Assembly (NCBI GenBank): GCA_964458125.1
Contig: CAYWHE010000047.1
Location: forward strand, 1 to 21,672
Direction: 5' to 3'
Origin: CAYWHE01 sp964458125
GTDB taxonomy: Bacteria; Bacteroidota; Bacteroidia; AKYH767-A; OLB10
DNA: 21,672 nucleotides
The notes under the pieces are model-generated. The model worked only from the letters and a program-made list of their open reading frames with translations. It ran no database searches and was not told the DNA's origin. A program made the position numbers and the translations under genes. This document shows positions 14,594 to 21,672 of this stretch, piece after piece (the first letter of the stretch is position 1; every line of letters starts with the position of its first letter).

Positions 14594-17500
14594 ATGAAAA
14601 AAGAATTGATTCGCGCCGCCTGGTTTTTCCAGGTATTCCTGCTGGTGTCAACCCTGTCCCCGGGTCAGAAAAAGGAAACACAGTCAAAGCCGGCAGCAGC
14701 CGGAAATTCCCTTGACCAGGCAACCTTTAACGCCTTAAGGTTCCGTTCGGTGGGCCCGGCCATTACTTCCGGGCGGGTGGCCGACATAGCCGTCAATCCG
14801 GCCAATCCGGCCGAATATTACGTGGCAGCGGCCTCCGGCGGAGTCTGGAAAACCAGGAATGCCGGTATCACCTACGAACCGGTATTCGACAACGAAGGAT
14901 CCTATTCCATCGGATGTGTTTCCATTGATCCTTCCAACCCGAATGTGGTATGGGTGGGATCGGGTGAGAACAACAACCAGCGCAGCGTGGCTTACGGTGA
15001 CGGGATTTACAAATCGGAAGACGGAGGCAAAAGCTGGAAGAACATGGGGTTAAAAAATTCGGAACACATCGGCCGCATTACCATTGATCCCCGGAACCCC
15101 GACATGGTTTATGTGGCCGCTTATGGCCCGCTCTGGAATGCCGGCGGAGACCGGGGCATCTATAAAACCACAGACGGTGGTAAAACCTGGACCCAGGTGC
15201 TGAAAATAAGCGACAACACCGGTTGTAATGACATCCTCATGGATCCCAGGAACAGCAACGTGCTGTATGCCGCCGCACACCAGCGCCGGCGCCAGGTATA
15301 CACCTATATCAGCGGAGGCCCTGAATCAGCCGTCTATAAAAGCACGGATGCGGGAGCAACCTGGTCGAAACTAAGCAACGGACTTCCCACCGCCGACATG
15401 GGCCGTATCGGGCTGGCCATTTCACCGGTGAACCCGGATTACGTATATGCCATCATCGAATCAACGGAGAAAAACGGAGGCGTGTTTCGTTCCACCGACA
15501 GGGGGGCCAGCTGGGAAAAACGTGGCGACAATGTGACGGCCGGTAATTATTACCAGGAAATATTCTGTGATCCGAAGGATGTCAATAAGGTGTACTATGT
15601 TGATTTCTGGGTGATGCAGTCCAATGACGGGGGAAAGACATTCGCTAAAATAGGTGAAAAGTTCAAGCACGTGGATAACCATGCCCTGTGGATTGACCCA
15701 GACCATACCGATCATCTGCTGGTGGGATGTGACGGCGGGCTATACGAAACACGGGATCACGGAGCCAACTGGGAATTTAAGGATAACCTCCCCGTCACGC
15801 AGTTTTATAAGGTAGCCACGGATAATGATTTTCCCTTTTACAACATCTACGGGGGTACCCAGGACAACAACAGCCTGGGAGGACCCTCACGGACCATCAG
15901 CGCCAATGGAATCACCAATTCCGATTGGTTCATCACCAATGAAGGAGACGGCTTTGAATCCCAGATTGACCAGGAAGATCCCAATACGGTTTACGCCCAG
16001 TCCCAATACGGAGGCCTGGTGCGGTATAACCGGAAGACAGGTGAAACAGTTGATATCAGGCCCATAGAAGGCGCCAATGATCCGGCCATGCGGTGGAACT
16101 GGGACAGCCCCCTGCTGATTTCATCCCATTCCCATACGCGCCTGTATTTCGGATCCAACATTTTGTTCCGGACCGATGATAAGGGAAATTCCTGGAAGGC
16201 CATCAGCGGTGACCTCAGCCGCCAGCTCGACCGAAACAGGCTTCCGCTGATGGGAAGGGTATGGAGCATGGACGCCGTAGCCAAAAACCAGTCCACCGAT
16301 TTTTACGGCAACCTGGTATCCATTGCCGAAAATTTCTTCGATGAGAACACGCTGTATACCGGAACGGATGACGGGCTGATCCACGTCACCCATAACGGTG
16401 GCGGCAGTTGGGAAAAGATGGATCGGATTCCCGGTGTACCCGACCGGTCCTATGTCAACCAGATCATTGCCTCCCGCCATCACCGTTCAACCATCTTCGT
16501 CGCTTTTAACCATCACCGGTATGGTGATTTTAAGCCCTACCTGCTGAAAAGCACCGATGACGGAAAAACCTGGGTTTCCATTTCCGGGAATCTGCCCGAA
16601 AGGGGATCCGTGTATTGCATGGCCGAAGACCATAAGGATCCCAATCTGTTGTTTGCCGGAACCGAATTTGGCGTGTTTTTTACCACCGATGGCGGGCAGC
16701 AATGGACCCGGCTGAAAGGCGGACTTCCGGTGGTGGCCGTCCGGGATATGGAGATTCAGCGCAGAGAGGATGACCTGGTGCTGGGCACCTTCGGCAGGGG
16801 ATTTTATATATTGGAGGATTACAGCCTGTTGCGCAACCTGAAAAAAAGCGACCTGGATAAAACAGCCCTGCTTTTTCCTGTAAAGGATGCCTGGATGTTC
16901 AACCATGCCAGGAGATGGGGACATCCCGGCAAGGCCTTCCAGGGCGAAGCGTTTTATTCCACGCCCAATCCTCCCATTGCAGCCGTATTTACGTATTACC
17001 TCAAAGAGGATATCAAAACCATAAAAGAGAAAAGGAGGGAGGCGGAAAAGGAAAAAATCAAAAAAGGTGAGGATGTATTTTATCCATCCTGGGATTCCAT
17101 CCGGCTGGAAGACAACCAGCCGGCACCTTACCTGTTGCTGACCGTGAGTGATGAGGCGGGCAACAGCATACGCAGGATAAAGACCGGTGTGAAAAAGGGA
17201 CTGAACAGGGTCAACTGGAATTTCCGGTATGATTCGCCGGGTCCGGTAAATTTCAACACGCCTGATCCGTCAAATCCCTATGATGTTCCGGAAGAGGGGC
17301 ATCTGGTGATGCCCGGAAAATACAACGTCACCCTGTCGAAATTTGAAGATGGCCGTTTCACCGAACTGGCCGGCCCGGTCAGTTTCACCGCCAAAGCGCT
17401 GAACTGGCAGACTGCAACGGCGGTCGAGCAGGAAAAGCTGCTGGCTTTTGCCCGTAAAGTTTCTTCCATACGAAGGGCCGCCGCGGGGGCGAGTGAATTC

Positions 17501-17899
17501 CGGAATGAGCTGAGTGAAAAATTAAAATTCCTCCGGGCGGCCGCCCAGAACACCCCTTCCGTGCCGGCCGAGGTAACGGGAAAGTTATACGAGATTGATG
17601 GAATTCTGACGGGCATTAACAACAACCTGAACGGTGACGCCTCCCTGGCCAGGCGTGAAAAGGAAACCGTTCCTTCCATCAACGGGCGTATTGAAAGCCT
17701 TGAATATTCACTTTGGAATGCCACTGCAACACCCACCCAAACCAGCTACCAGTCTTACCAGGTGGCGGCGGGCCGGTTACCAGGGGTGTTAAAGGCCCTT
17801 AATCAGGCAGCATCCGACCTGGAAGCGATTGAAAATACCCTGGAGCAAAAGGGAGCGCCTTACACGCCCGGTCGTTTGCCGGTCTGGACGGATCAATAA
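14594..17899 (+). CDS. Exported sortilin/VPS10-like BNR-repeat beta-propeller protein
   Basis: Secreted or periplasmic protein of 1101 residues, of the large group often annotated as glycosyl hydrolase or WD40/YVTN/BNR repeat protein. A signal peptide (MKKELIRAAWFFQVFLLVSTL) is present, without lipobox or T9SS sorting domain. Between residues about 140 and 704 there are around ten Asp-box-like motifs, for example KSEDGGKSW, KTTDGGKTW, KSTDAGATW, RSTDRGASW, KSTDDGKTW and FTTDGGQQW, which build the beta-propeller. After the last blade come a short domain with VSDEAGNSIRRIKTGVKKGLN and a helical C-terminal region (about 930-1101). There is no sialidase arginine triad that I can identify, so glycosidase activity should not be assumed. 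It is the last gene before a strong terminator. Its link to the upstream peptidases is by order only. Confidence 0.88.
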   Translation: MKKELIRAAWFFQVFLLVSTLSPGQKKETQSKPAAAGNSLDQATFNALRFRSVGPAITSGRVADIAVNPANPAEYYVAAASGGVWKTRNAGITYEPVFDNEGSYSIGCVSIDPSNPNVVWVGSGENNNQRSVAYGDGIYKSEDGGKSWKNMGLKNSEHIGRITIDPRNPDMVYVAAYGPLWNAGGDRGIYKTTDGGKTWTQVLKISDNTGCNDILMDPRNSNVLYAAAHQRRRQVYTYISGGPESAVYKSTDAGATWSKLSNGLPTADMGRIGLAISPVNPDYVYAIIESTEKNGGVFRSTDRGASWEKRGDNVTAGNYYQEIFCDPKDVNKVYYVDFWVMQSNDGGKTFAKIGEKFKHVDNHALWIDPDHTDHLLVGCDGGLYETRDHGANWEFKDNLPVTQFYKVATDNDFPFYNIYGGTQDNNSLGGPSRTISANGITNSDWFITNEGDGFESQIDQEDPNTVYAQSQYGGLVRYNRKTGETVDIRPIEGANDPAMRWNWDSPLLISSHSHTRLYFGSNILFRTDDKGNSWKAISGDLSRQLDRNRLPLMGRVWSMDAVAKNQSTDFYGNLVSIAENFFDENTLYTGTDDGLIHVTHNGGGSWEKMDRIPGVPDRSYVNQIIASRHHRSTIFVAFNHHRYGDFKPYLLKSTDDGKTWVSISGNLPERGSVYCMAEDHKDPNLLFAGTEFGVFFTTDGGQQWTRLKGGLPVVAVRDMEIQRREDDLVLGTFGRGFYILEDYSLLRNLKKSDLDKTALLFPVKDAWMFNHARRWGHPGKAFQGEAFYSTPNPPIAAVFTYYLKEDIKTIKEKRREAEKEKIKKGEDVFYPSWDSIRLEDNQPAPYLLLTVSDEAGNSIRRIKTGVKKGLNRVNWNFRYDSPGPVNFNTPDPSNPYDVPEEGHLVMPGKYNVTLSKFEDGRFTELAGPVSFTAKALNWQTATAVEQEKLLAFARKVSSIRRAAAGASEFRNELSEKLKFLRAAAQNTPSVPAEVTGKLYEIDGILTGINNNLNGDASLARREKETVPSINGRIESLEYSLWNATATPTQTSYQSYQVAAGRLPGVLKALNQAASDLEAIENTLEQKGAPYTPGRLPVWTDQ

Positions 17900-17924
17900 T
17901 AAATTCATACCAGAAGCGCTTTAA

Positions 17925-17962
17925 TCCGGGAACCTCATGAAAGGGGTTCCCGGAATTTTTTT
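17925..17962 (+). terminator. Rho-independent terminator after the BNR protein gene
   Basis: A 10-bp perfect stem TCCGGGAACC (17925-17934) / GGTTCCCGGA (17945-17954) with a 10-nt loop is followed by A and then seven Ts (17956-17962). On the minus strand no T-run follows, so it works only for the plus-strand transcripts, 26 nt after the stop codon. Confidence 0.88.
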
Positions 17963-18001
17963 CAGCCGGACATTCCGGGAGGCGAGCGTGAAACGGCTGG
18001 A

Positions 18002-18415
18002 TTAGAAATAAATGTAGGAAACTAGCAGGTAATCGAGGTAGGTTAACAGGCCTGCAGCAAGCGAGGAAAAAGAAATTAATTTCAAGGCTCTCCTCCGGTC
18101 CCGCCTGCCGTCCTGGCGGTTTTCGACATTTTCAAGCCGGCCCGGCTGACGAAAATTATAGAGGGTAAAAAAACCAAAGAGTACACAGAAACGGTAACGG
18201 ATTTCAATGAAGAGCAGGATGGTAAAAAATACCGAACCGAAAAGCAGGGTAAGGATCCAGGGACGGCTGTAGCAACAGAAACTCATACAGGTCAATACCA
18301 GGCTGAAAAGGAGGGCAAATCCGAAAAGTTTTTTCCGGATGTTGATTTCCTGCATGCCGATATTGCAAATACCCGGACGGTACGATTCAGTTTCTTCCAT
18401 GGCTTGTTTTAACAA
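18002..18415 (-). CDS. Small conserved-looking membrane protein of unknown function
   Basis: Protein of 137 residues. A short polar N-terminus contains CNIGMQEINIRKK. Hydrophobic segments follow at about 29-48 and 53-71, with a less clear one near 76-87. A basic stretch rich in D, R and E (about 93-110) precedes a C-terminal hydrophobic segment (112-137) ending at the last residue. The CNIG...RKK start, the RYRFCVLFGFFTLYNF centre and the DRRRALK before the last helix look like conserved blocks, but I cannot assign a family. An ATG five codons downstream is also possible. It lies 179 nt downstream of the glycosyltransferase gene on the same strand and could share its transcript. A small hairpin (18422-18438) lies in the gap. 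Confidence 0.65.
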   Translation of the reverse strand: MLKQAMEETESYRPGICNIGMQEINIRKKLFGFALLFSLVLTCMSFCCYSRPWILTLLFGSVFFTILLFIEIRYRFCVLFGFFTLYNFRQPGRLENVENRQDGRRDRRRALKLISFSSLAAGLLTYLDYLLVSYIYF

Positions 18416-18421
18416 TTTCCG

Positions 18422-18438
18422 GTGGAAAAAGTTTCCAC
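18422..18438. repeat. Short perfect hairpin upstream of the small membrane protein gene
   Basis: GTGGAAA (18422-18428) and TTTCCAC (18432-18438) form a 7-bp stem with a 3-nt loop just before the minus-strand start at 18415. No T-run follows on the minus strand. It may be a processing or leader structure; its function is unknown. Confidence 0.35.
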
Positions 18439-18594
18439 GGAATTTTTCGGACCCCTTCTGAACATAAAGGTTTCAGCAGGTTTGGCGGGGCCTGCAGGGT
18501 CCGGCACGAAATAATCCGGTGATCATGCCAGGGGCCGTTTGCCGCTGCAGCCCGGCGGTAAAAATATGAATTTTTCACTCCTGCCGGAAAGGCA

Positions 18595-20517
18595 TCATTG
18601 GTTGCTTTTGCGTATCGTGATCTCCAGGTCATCTATCCAGATGTTTTTTTTATTCATGTTCCAGGGAAATATTTTCAACCGGGCAAAAGGCGGCAGGCCG
18701 GGGGGGAGGATGCAGGAAAAGAAAAACTGCTGCCAACGCTCCGGGCTGCTGATAAAGACGTCTGCATTACCCGCCTGCCAGAACAGGGTTTTTTCATCCC
18801 TGTCCTCCACCGTCACCACCAGCCGGGTATTTACGGGTACTTCCCGGGAGTATATCCAGCAGGAGACGGAGAGGACGCATCCTGCTTCATACCCGACGGC
18901 TGATAGGGGGGCCTTAAAAGTATTGCCGTATTCTTTTCCGCTTAAGTCGGATGAATAACTGCCTGCGTGAACGGGCTCCCGGCTCATGAAATACTGGTCG
19001 TTGGGCCAGCGGAAATGCTCAAAGTCATGGGTGGCGGAAAAAATGATTTTTTCAACCCGGGTGCTGTCCGGTTTGTTCCGGGCATACAGGGAAAGCGCTG
19101 AATTCACGTGACGGTCATGGAGGATCCGGAAAGGGTATTGCCGCCGTATGATTTCGTCCGTTTCAGGGGGTTCGTAGATATTGGACCAGGCATGGAGGAA
19201 ATAGGGTGTGGTGGACCGGTCGACAATATCCCTGAGGGTTTTCAGGCTGTCGGCTTCCATGCAGCGGTATTGCGCTGCCGTTACCGGTCTTCTGAATTTT
19301 TCAAAATAGTAATCCAGGTAATAGGGGTTATAAACGTTGAAGGTGTTGGTGATGTTCCTGTCGCCGAGGCTGTTGTTCAGTTCCACGGTTCGCTCGGCCA
19401 GCTGCCTGAAAACCCCGTAATGCTGGGTACTGTAGTATTTTTTTTCCAGTACCGTACTGTATACGATCACCCCCATCAGGAGGATCAGCAGGGGAAGAAA
19501 TTTTTTATCGGGTATACCAGTCGGAATAAAGGAAAATAAAAACAGGAGCAGGAAAGGAAAGGAAAACAGGAGTATCGAATACTGGAACACCGGATTTTTC
19601 CATATGGAATAATAATAGGCGATGCCGAAGGGCAGTAAAAAAAACAGCAGGCAGACGAGGTGGTACCGGCCCAGCGTCAGCGTCTTCCTGTAATAAACAA
19701 AGGATGCGATACCGGTCCCCCAGAGCAGCAGGGCGACCATCAGGGAGTCGTTGAAAACATGGAACAGGTATTTCCGGAAGGCATTTTCATCAGGCGCGCC
19801 CAGCCAGCCTTCGGGACCGCCGAGACCGCCAACGAGGAGCTGGTGTTTGTAAACGGGCCAGTGAGGCAAGGCCAGGAGAACCATGGCCACTCCGGCCAAC
19901 AGGAATTGTTTCCGCCGTTCGGGTGAGACCAGGAATATGCCGGTGAAGCCCGCAATACCGGCAAACAGGAAACTGAAATAATGAATATACATGCAGGCCG
20001 CGCCGGCCACCACGAATCCCGCATAATCAGATTTTTTAACCATAGCCGCATCGATGATCCTGCCCATATGGAAAACCATCAGCAGGCAGAAAAACAGTCC
20101 CATGCTGTAGGGTCTGGCCATCTGGCTGAAATAAACGGGGTACTGCAAAACGGCCAGGCAGGCTGCGGACAGCAGGCCGGTTGGTTCGCTGAACCACCTT
20201 TTGCCAACAGCGTAAACCAGGGGGATGCTCCCGATACCGGCCAGCACAAAAGGCAGGCGGACCACGGCTTCGCTGTTTCCGAAAAGCCTCGTGAGGAACC
20301 AGAGAAAAACCTGTATTCCGGCCGGGTGCATGTCGGGCATGACGCCCAGGCGGATGAGGTCAGCGAAGCGGTCAACACGCAGCCTGGTGAGGGCGCTGAG
20401 TTCATCATTAAATAGCGACAGGGTCTGATAATTATAAAAACGCATGATGGCGCCGGCCAGCATAATGCCGGATACAAGCAGGAGTGATCTCCGGGAGCCG
20501 GATGAATGCAGCGTCAT
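18595..20517 (-). CDS. GT39/ArnT-like membrane glycosyltransferase with C-terminal beta-sandwich-like module
   Basis: Polytopic inner-membrane protein of 640 residues. The N-terminal about 355 residues form a GT-C type glycosyltransferase with roughly ten hydrophobic segments. The first loop carries the acidic pair in NDELSA (Asp38, Glu39), then PDMHPAG (62-67) and ARPYS (134-138), motifs typical of the PMT/ArnT superfamily, which use polyprenyl-phosphate sugar donors. Residues 360-495 are a soluble region. Residues about 495-640 (PVHAGSYSSD ... VSCWIYSREVPVN ... IWIDDLEI) look like a carbohydrate-binding-type jelly roll, which is unusual for this family and would face the periplasm. Donor and acceptor are unknown. 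A 10-bp inverted repeat and a -7 box lie just upstream. The small membrane protein gene follows. Confidence 0.85.
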   Translation of the reverse strand: MTLHSSGSRRSLLLVSGIMLAGAIMRFYNYQTLSLFNDELSALTRLRVDRFADLIRLGVMPDMHPAGIQVFLWFLTRLFGNSEAVVRLPFVLAGIGSIPLVYAVGKRWFSEPTGLLSAACLAVLQYPVYFSQMARPYSMGLFFCLLMVFHMGRIIDAAMVKKSDYAGFVVAGAACMYIHYFSFLFAGIAGFTGIFLVSPERRKQFLLAGVAMVLLALPHWPVYKHQLLVGGLGGPEGWLGAPDENAFRKYLFHVFNDSLMVALLLWGTGIASFVYYRKTLTLGRYHLVCLLFFLLPFGIAYYYSIWKNPVFQYSILLFSFPFLLLFLFSFIPTGIPDKKFLPLLILLMGVIVYSTVLEKKYYSTQHYGVFRQLAERTVELNNSLGDRNITNTFNVYNPYYLDYYFEKFRRPVTAAQYRCMEADSLKTLRDIVDRSTTPYFLHAWSNIYEPPETDEIIRRQYPFRILHDRHVNSALSLYARNKPDSTRVEKIIFSATHDFEHFRWPNDQYFMSREPVHAGSYSSDLSGKEYGNTFKAPLSAVGYEAGCVLSVSCWIYSREVPVNTRLVVTVEDRDEKTLFWQAGNADVFISSPERWQQFFFSCILPPGLPPFARLKIFPWNMNKKNIWIDDLEITIRKSNQ

Positions 20518-20527
20518 GGTTGAAAAT

Positions 20528-20556
20528 TTGAATCAAATATATGTTTTTTGATTCAA
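20528..20556. promoter_or_regulatory. 10-bp inverted repeat overlapping a -7 box upstream of the glycosyltransferase gene
   Basis: TTGAATCAAA (20528-20537) and TTTGATTCAA (20547-20556) are perfect inverted copies with a 9-nt centre, starting 11 nt before the ATG at 20517. Each arm is itself nearly symmetric (TTGA-n-TCAA). On the minus strand TATATTTG (20541-20534), an exact TAnnTTTG -7 box, lies partly inside the dyad. No good -33 element was found. An operator over the promoter, or two adjacent sites, is the likely reading. Confidence 0.5.
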
Positions 20557-20986
20557 CCGGCTTTTGTGAACCGGCTGGGGTTGAAAAACCAAGGGAAGAA
20601 AGGACGGAATGTTTCCGGTTCCGTTGTGCATGATGGACCAGTTACGGAAATAATATAAAGTGTAACGGCCTTTAAAAATAACTGATTGAAAGTCTCCGTC
20701 GAGGTGAACCATACGGTGACCGCAGTATAAATCTTGTATTTATAAAAAGCCGTCAAACGGCCAAAATAAAAAAAACGCTACCTTGCATTGGCTACGGCAC
20801 AGCCTGGCAACACACCATCTGGAGAAAGGCACAGATTTTAGATACAAAAAAGAATGACCCGGACCTGGCAGCCACCGGACCACGGAAATATATACCCATG
20901 TAATCGGCAAAAAAACCACAAAAGATCAGGTGTCTGTTCCGGGGTTATGGACCTCTTAAAACGAAAATAACAAAAAGGCAAATCCA

Positions 20987-21031
20987 ATGAAAAAAACCGC
21001 TCAAAGCCTATTGTTATGCCTCATGCATTGA
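20987..21031 (+). pseudogene. Orphan 14-codon signal-peptide-like start, possibly a truncated gene
   Basis: ATG at 20987 opens MKKTAQSLLLCLMH, then TGA. Basic residues followed by a hydrophobic run look like the start of a signal peptide that is cut short just where the sequence becomes AT-rich. It may be a gene whose remainder was displaced by the insertion to the right, or simply chance. Confidence 0.25.
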
Positions 21032-21063
21032 CGACAAACAACAACTAACGAACAGACAGAATT

Positions 21064-21672
21064 ATGCTAATATTTAAAGACACAAAATTTATTAAGTCAC
21101 CGTTCGACAGTGAAGCTGAATTGGAACAAGTAATCGTTGACAATTACGAATATCTTTTCGGTCCAACATCTTTCTATTTGCCAAAAGCTAAGATTAAAAC
21201 AGCAGACGGTGTAGGCACAATACCAGATGGTTTCGCAATCGACATCGGACAGAAAAAATGGTATTTAGTTGAAGCCGAATTAATGCATCATAGTGTTTGG
21301 AACCATATTGCTCCTCAGGTGACAAAACAAATCTTAGCTTCTCAACAAGCAATTACTAAGCGGACGCTTATTGACCTCGCTGTTCAACAATATCAAAACG
21401 ACAATTATACTAAAGAAAAATTTGAAGATTTAAATATTGCAGCAATCAACGTTAGACAAGTTGTTGGTGACATATTGGAAACAGATCCTATCATTGGCGT
21501 TCCAATTGATGGCGTGACAAACGATCTTCGTGACTGGGCAAGGACATTAAAATATAAAGTGAAACTTTGGGTTGTAAGCAAGTTTGTAGAATTTAATAAA
21601 CCGACAAACCTTGTATTTGAGTTTCCTGAAGAATTTAAACCTGAACTTGACACTGAAGAAGAAAGCAAGCCA
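21064..21672 (+). CDS. PD-(D/E)xK nuclease-like protein, AT-rich, 3' end outside the window
   Basis: An open frame from ATG 21064 runs in frame to the last base (203 codons, no stop). An N-terminal helix with DSEAELEQVIVDNYEYLFG (Glu18 and following) precedes a core IPDGFAIDIGQKKWYLVEAEL. Asp55/Asp60 and Glu70 sit where PD-(D/E)xK folds carry their metal ligands. The usual catalytic Lys would be Glu72 (E-A-E in place of E-x-K). A helix with APQVTKQI follows. The closest pattern I know is that of DUF4263/NucS-like nuclease domains found in restriction and defence proteins, but I cannot name a family. Base composition is strongly AT-rich compared with the other genes, which suggests horizontal acquisition. 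The C-terminal part is outside the window. Confidence 0.7.
   Translation, partial: MLIFKDTKFIKSPFDSEAELEQVIVDNYEYLFGPTSFYLPKAKIKTADGVGTIPDGFAIDIGQKKWYLVEAELMHHSVWNHIAPQVTKQILASQQAITKRTLIDLAVQQYQNDNYTKEKFEDLNIAAINVRQVVGDILETDPIIGVPIDGVTNDLRDWARTLKYKVKLWVVSKFVEFNKPTNLVFEFPEEFKPELDTEEESKP

Larger units (their letters stand above)
20518..21063. other. 546-nt intergenic stretch with a composition change
   Basis: There is no full-length gene. From the left it holds the inverted repeat at 20528-20556, the direct repeat AACCGGCT at 20555-20562 and 20569-20576, and an imperfect hairpin in the TTGC...GGCT / AGCC..GCAA pattern near 20784-20812. An orphan signal-peptide-like start (20987-21031) follows. 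The last about 30 nt are A/C-rich and lead into an AT-rich gene. The change in base composition suggests a junction with acquired DNA near 21000-21060. Confidence 0.5.

Noticed and set aside
20553..20756. 67-codon minus-strand frame in the intergenic region upstream of the glycosyltransferase
   Set aside because: No homology features, no promoter, and it overlaps the regulatory dyad; not supported as a gene.

Overview
The window looks like chromosomal DNA of a Bacteroidota member, most like the Chitinophagaceae/Sphingobacteriales side of the phylum. The support is a protein with a type IX secretion (T9SS) C-terminal sorting domain, a GEVED domain, a LytS/LytTR two-component pair, a sortilin/BNR-repeat protein of the kind common in Bacteroidota, several TAnnTTTG-type -7 promoter boxes, and few Shine-Dalgarno sequences. 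No rRNA, tRNA, CRISPR array, transposase or phage gene was seen.

Layout. (1) 1-141: 5' end of a minus-strand gene of unknown function, with a good promoter, diverging from (2) 570-2548: triosephosphate isomerase followed after 20 nt by a PagL-like lipid A deacylase-family outer-membrane protein. (3) 2612-6430: a 1272-residue T9SS-secreted multidomain protein. (4) 6530-8589: an Rrf2-family regulator with a cysteine cluster, then a FAD/NAD(P)-binding oxidoreductase-like gene interrupted by one in-frame TAA. (5) 8572-10337 (minus): LytTR response regulator and LytS-type histidine kinase, translationally coupled by a TGATG overlap. (6) 10542-17899 (plus): M13 metallopeptidase, DUF885 protein and a large sortilin/BNR beta-propeller protein, all exported, ended by a clear rho-independent terminator at 17925-17962. 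(7) 18002-20517 (minus): a GT39/ArnT-like membrane glycosyltransferase carrying an extra C-terminal beta-sandwich-like module, and a small membrane protein. (8) 20518-21063: a gene-poor stretch. (9) 21064-end: the first 203 codons of an AT-rich gene with a PD-(D/E)xK-nuclease-like core, compositionally unlike the rest and probably the edge of acquired DNA.

How the parts work together. Most gene products act at or beyond the cell envelope: lipid A remodelling, T9SS export, periplasmic proteolysis and glycosyl transfer. Regulation is visible as dyads placed on or next to promoter boxes: an 8-bp inverted repeat enclosing the -7 box of the Rrf2 gene, a second dyad just downstream of the oxidoreductase promoter, a 10-bp inverted repeat at the glycosyltransferase start, and a 10-bp inverted repeat across the promoter of the leftmost gene. 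These are sequence observations; their roles are inferred.

Most of the window is ordinary core genome. The parts most worth a second look are the interrupted oxidoreductase with its Rrf2 operator, the glycosyltransferase fusion, and the right-hand AT-rich edge with its nuclease-like gene and orphan signal-peptide start.
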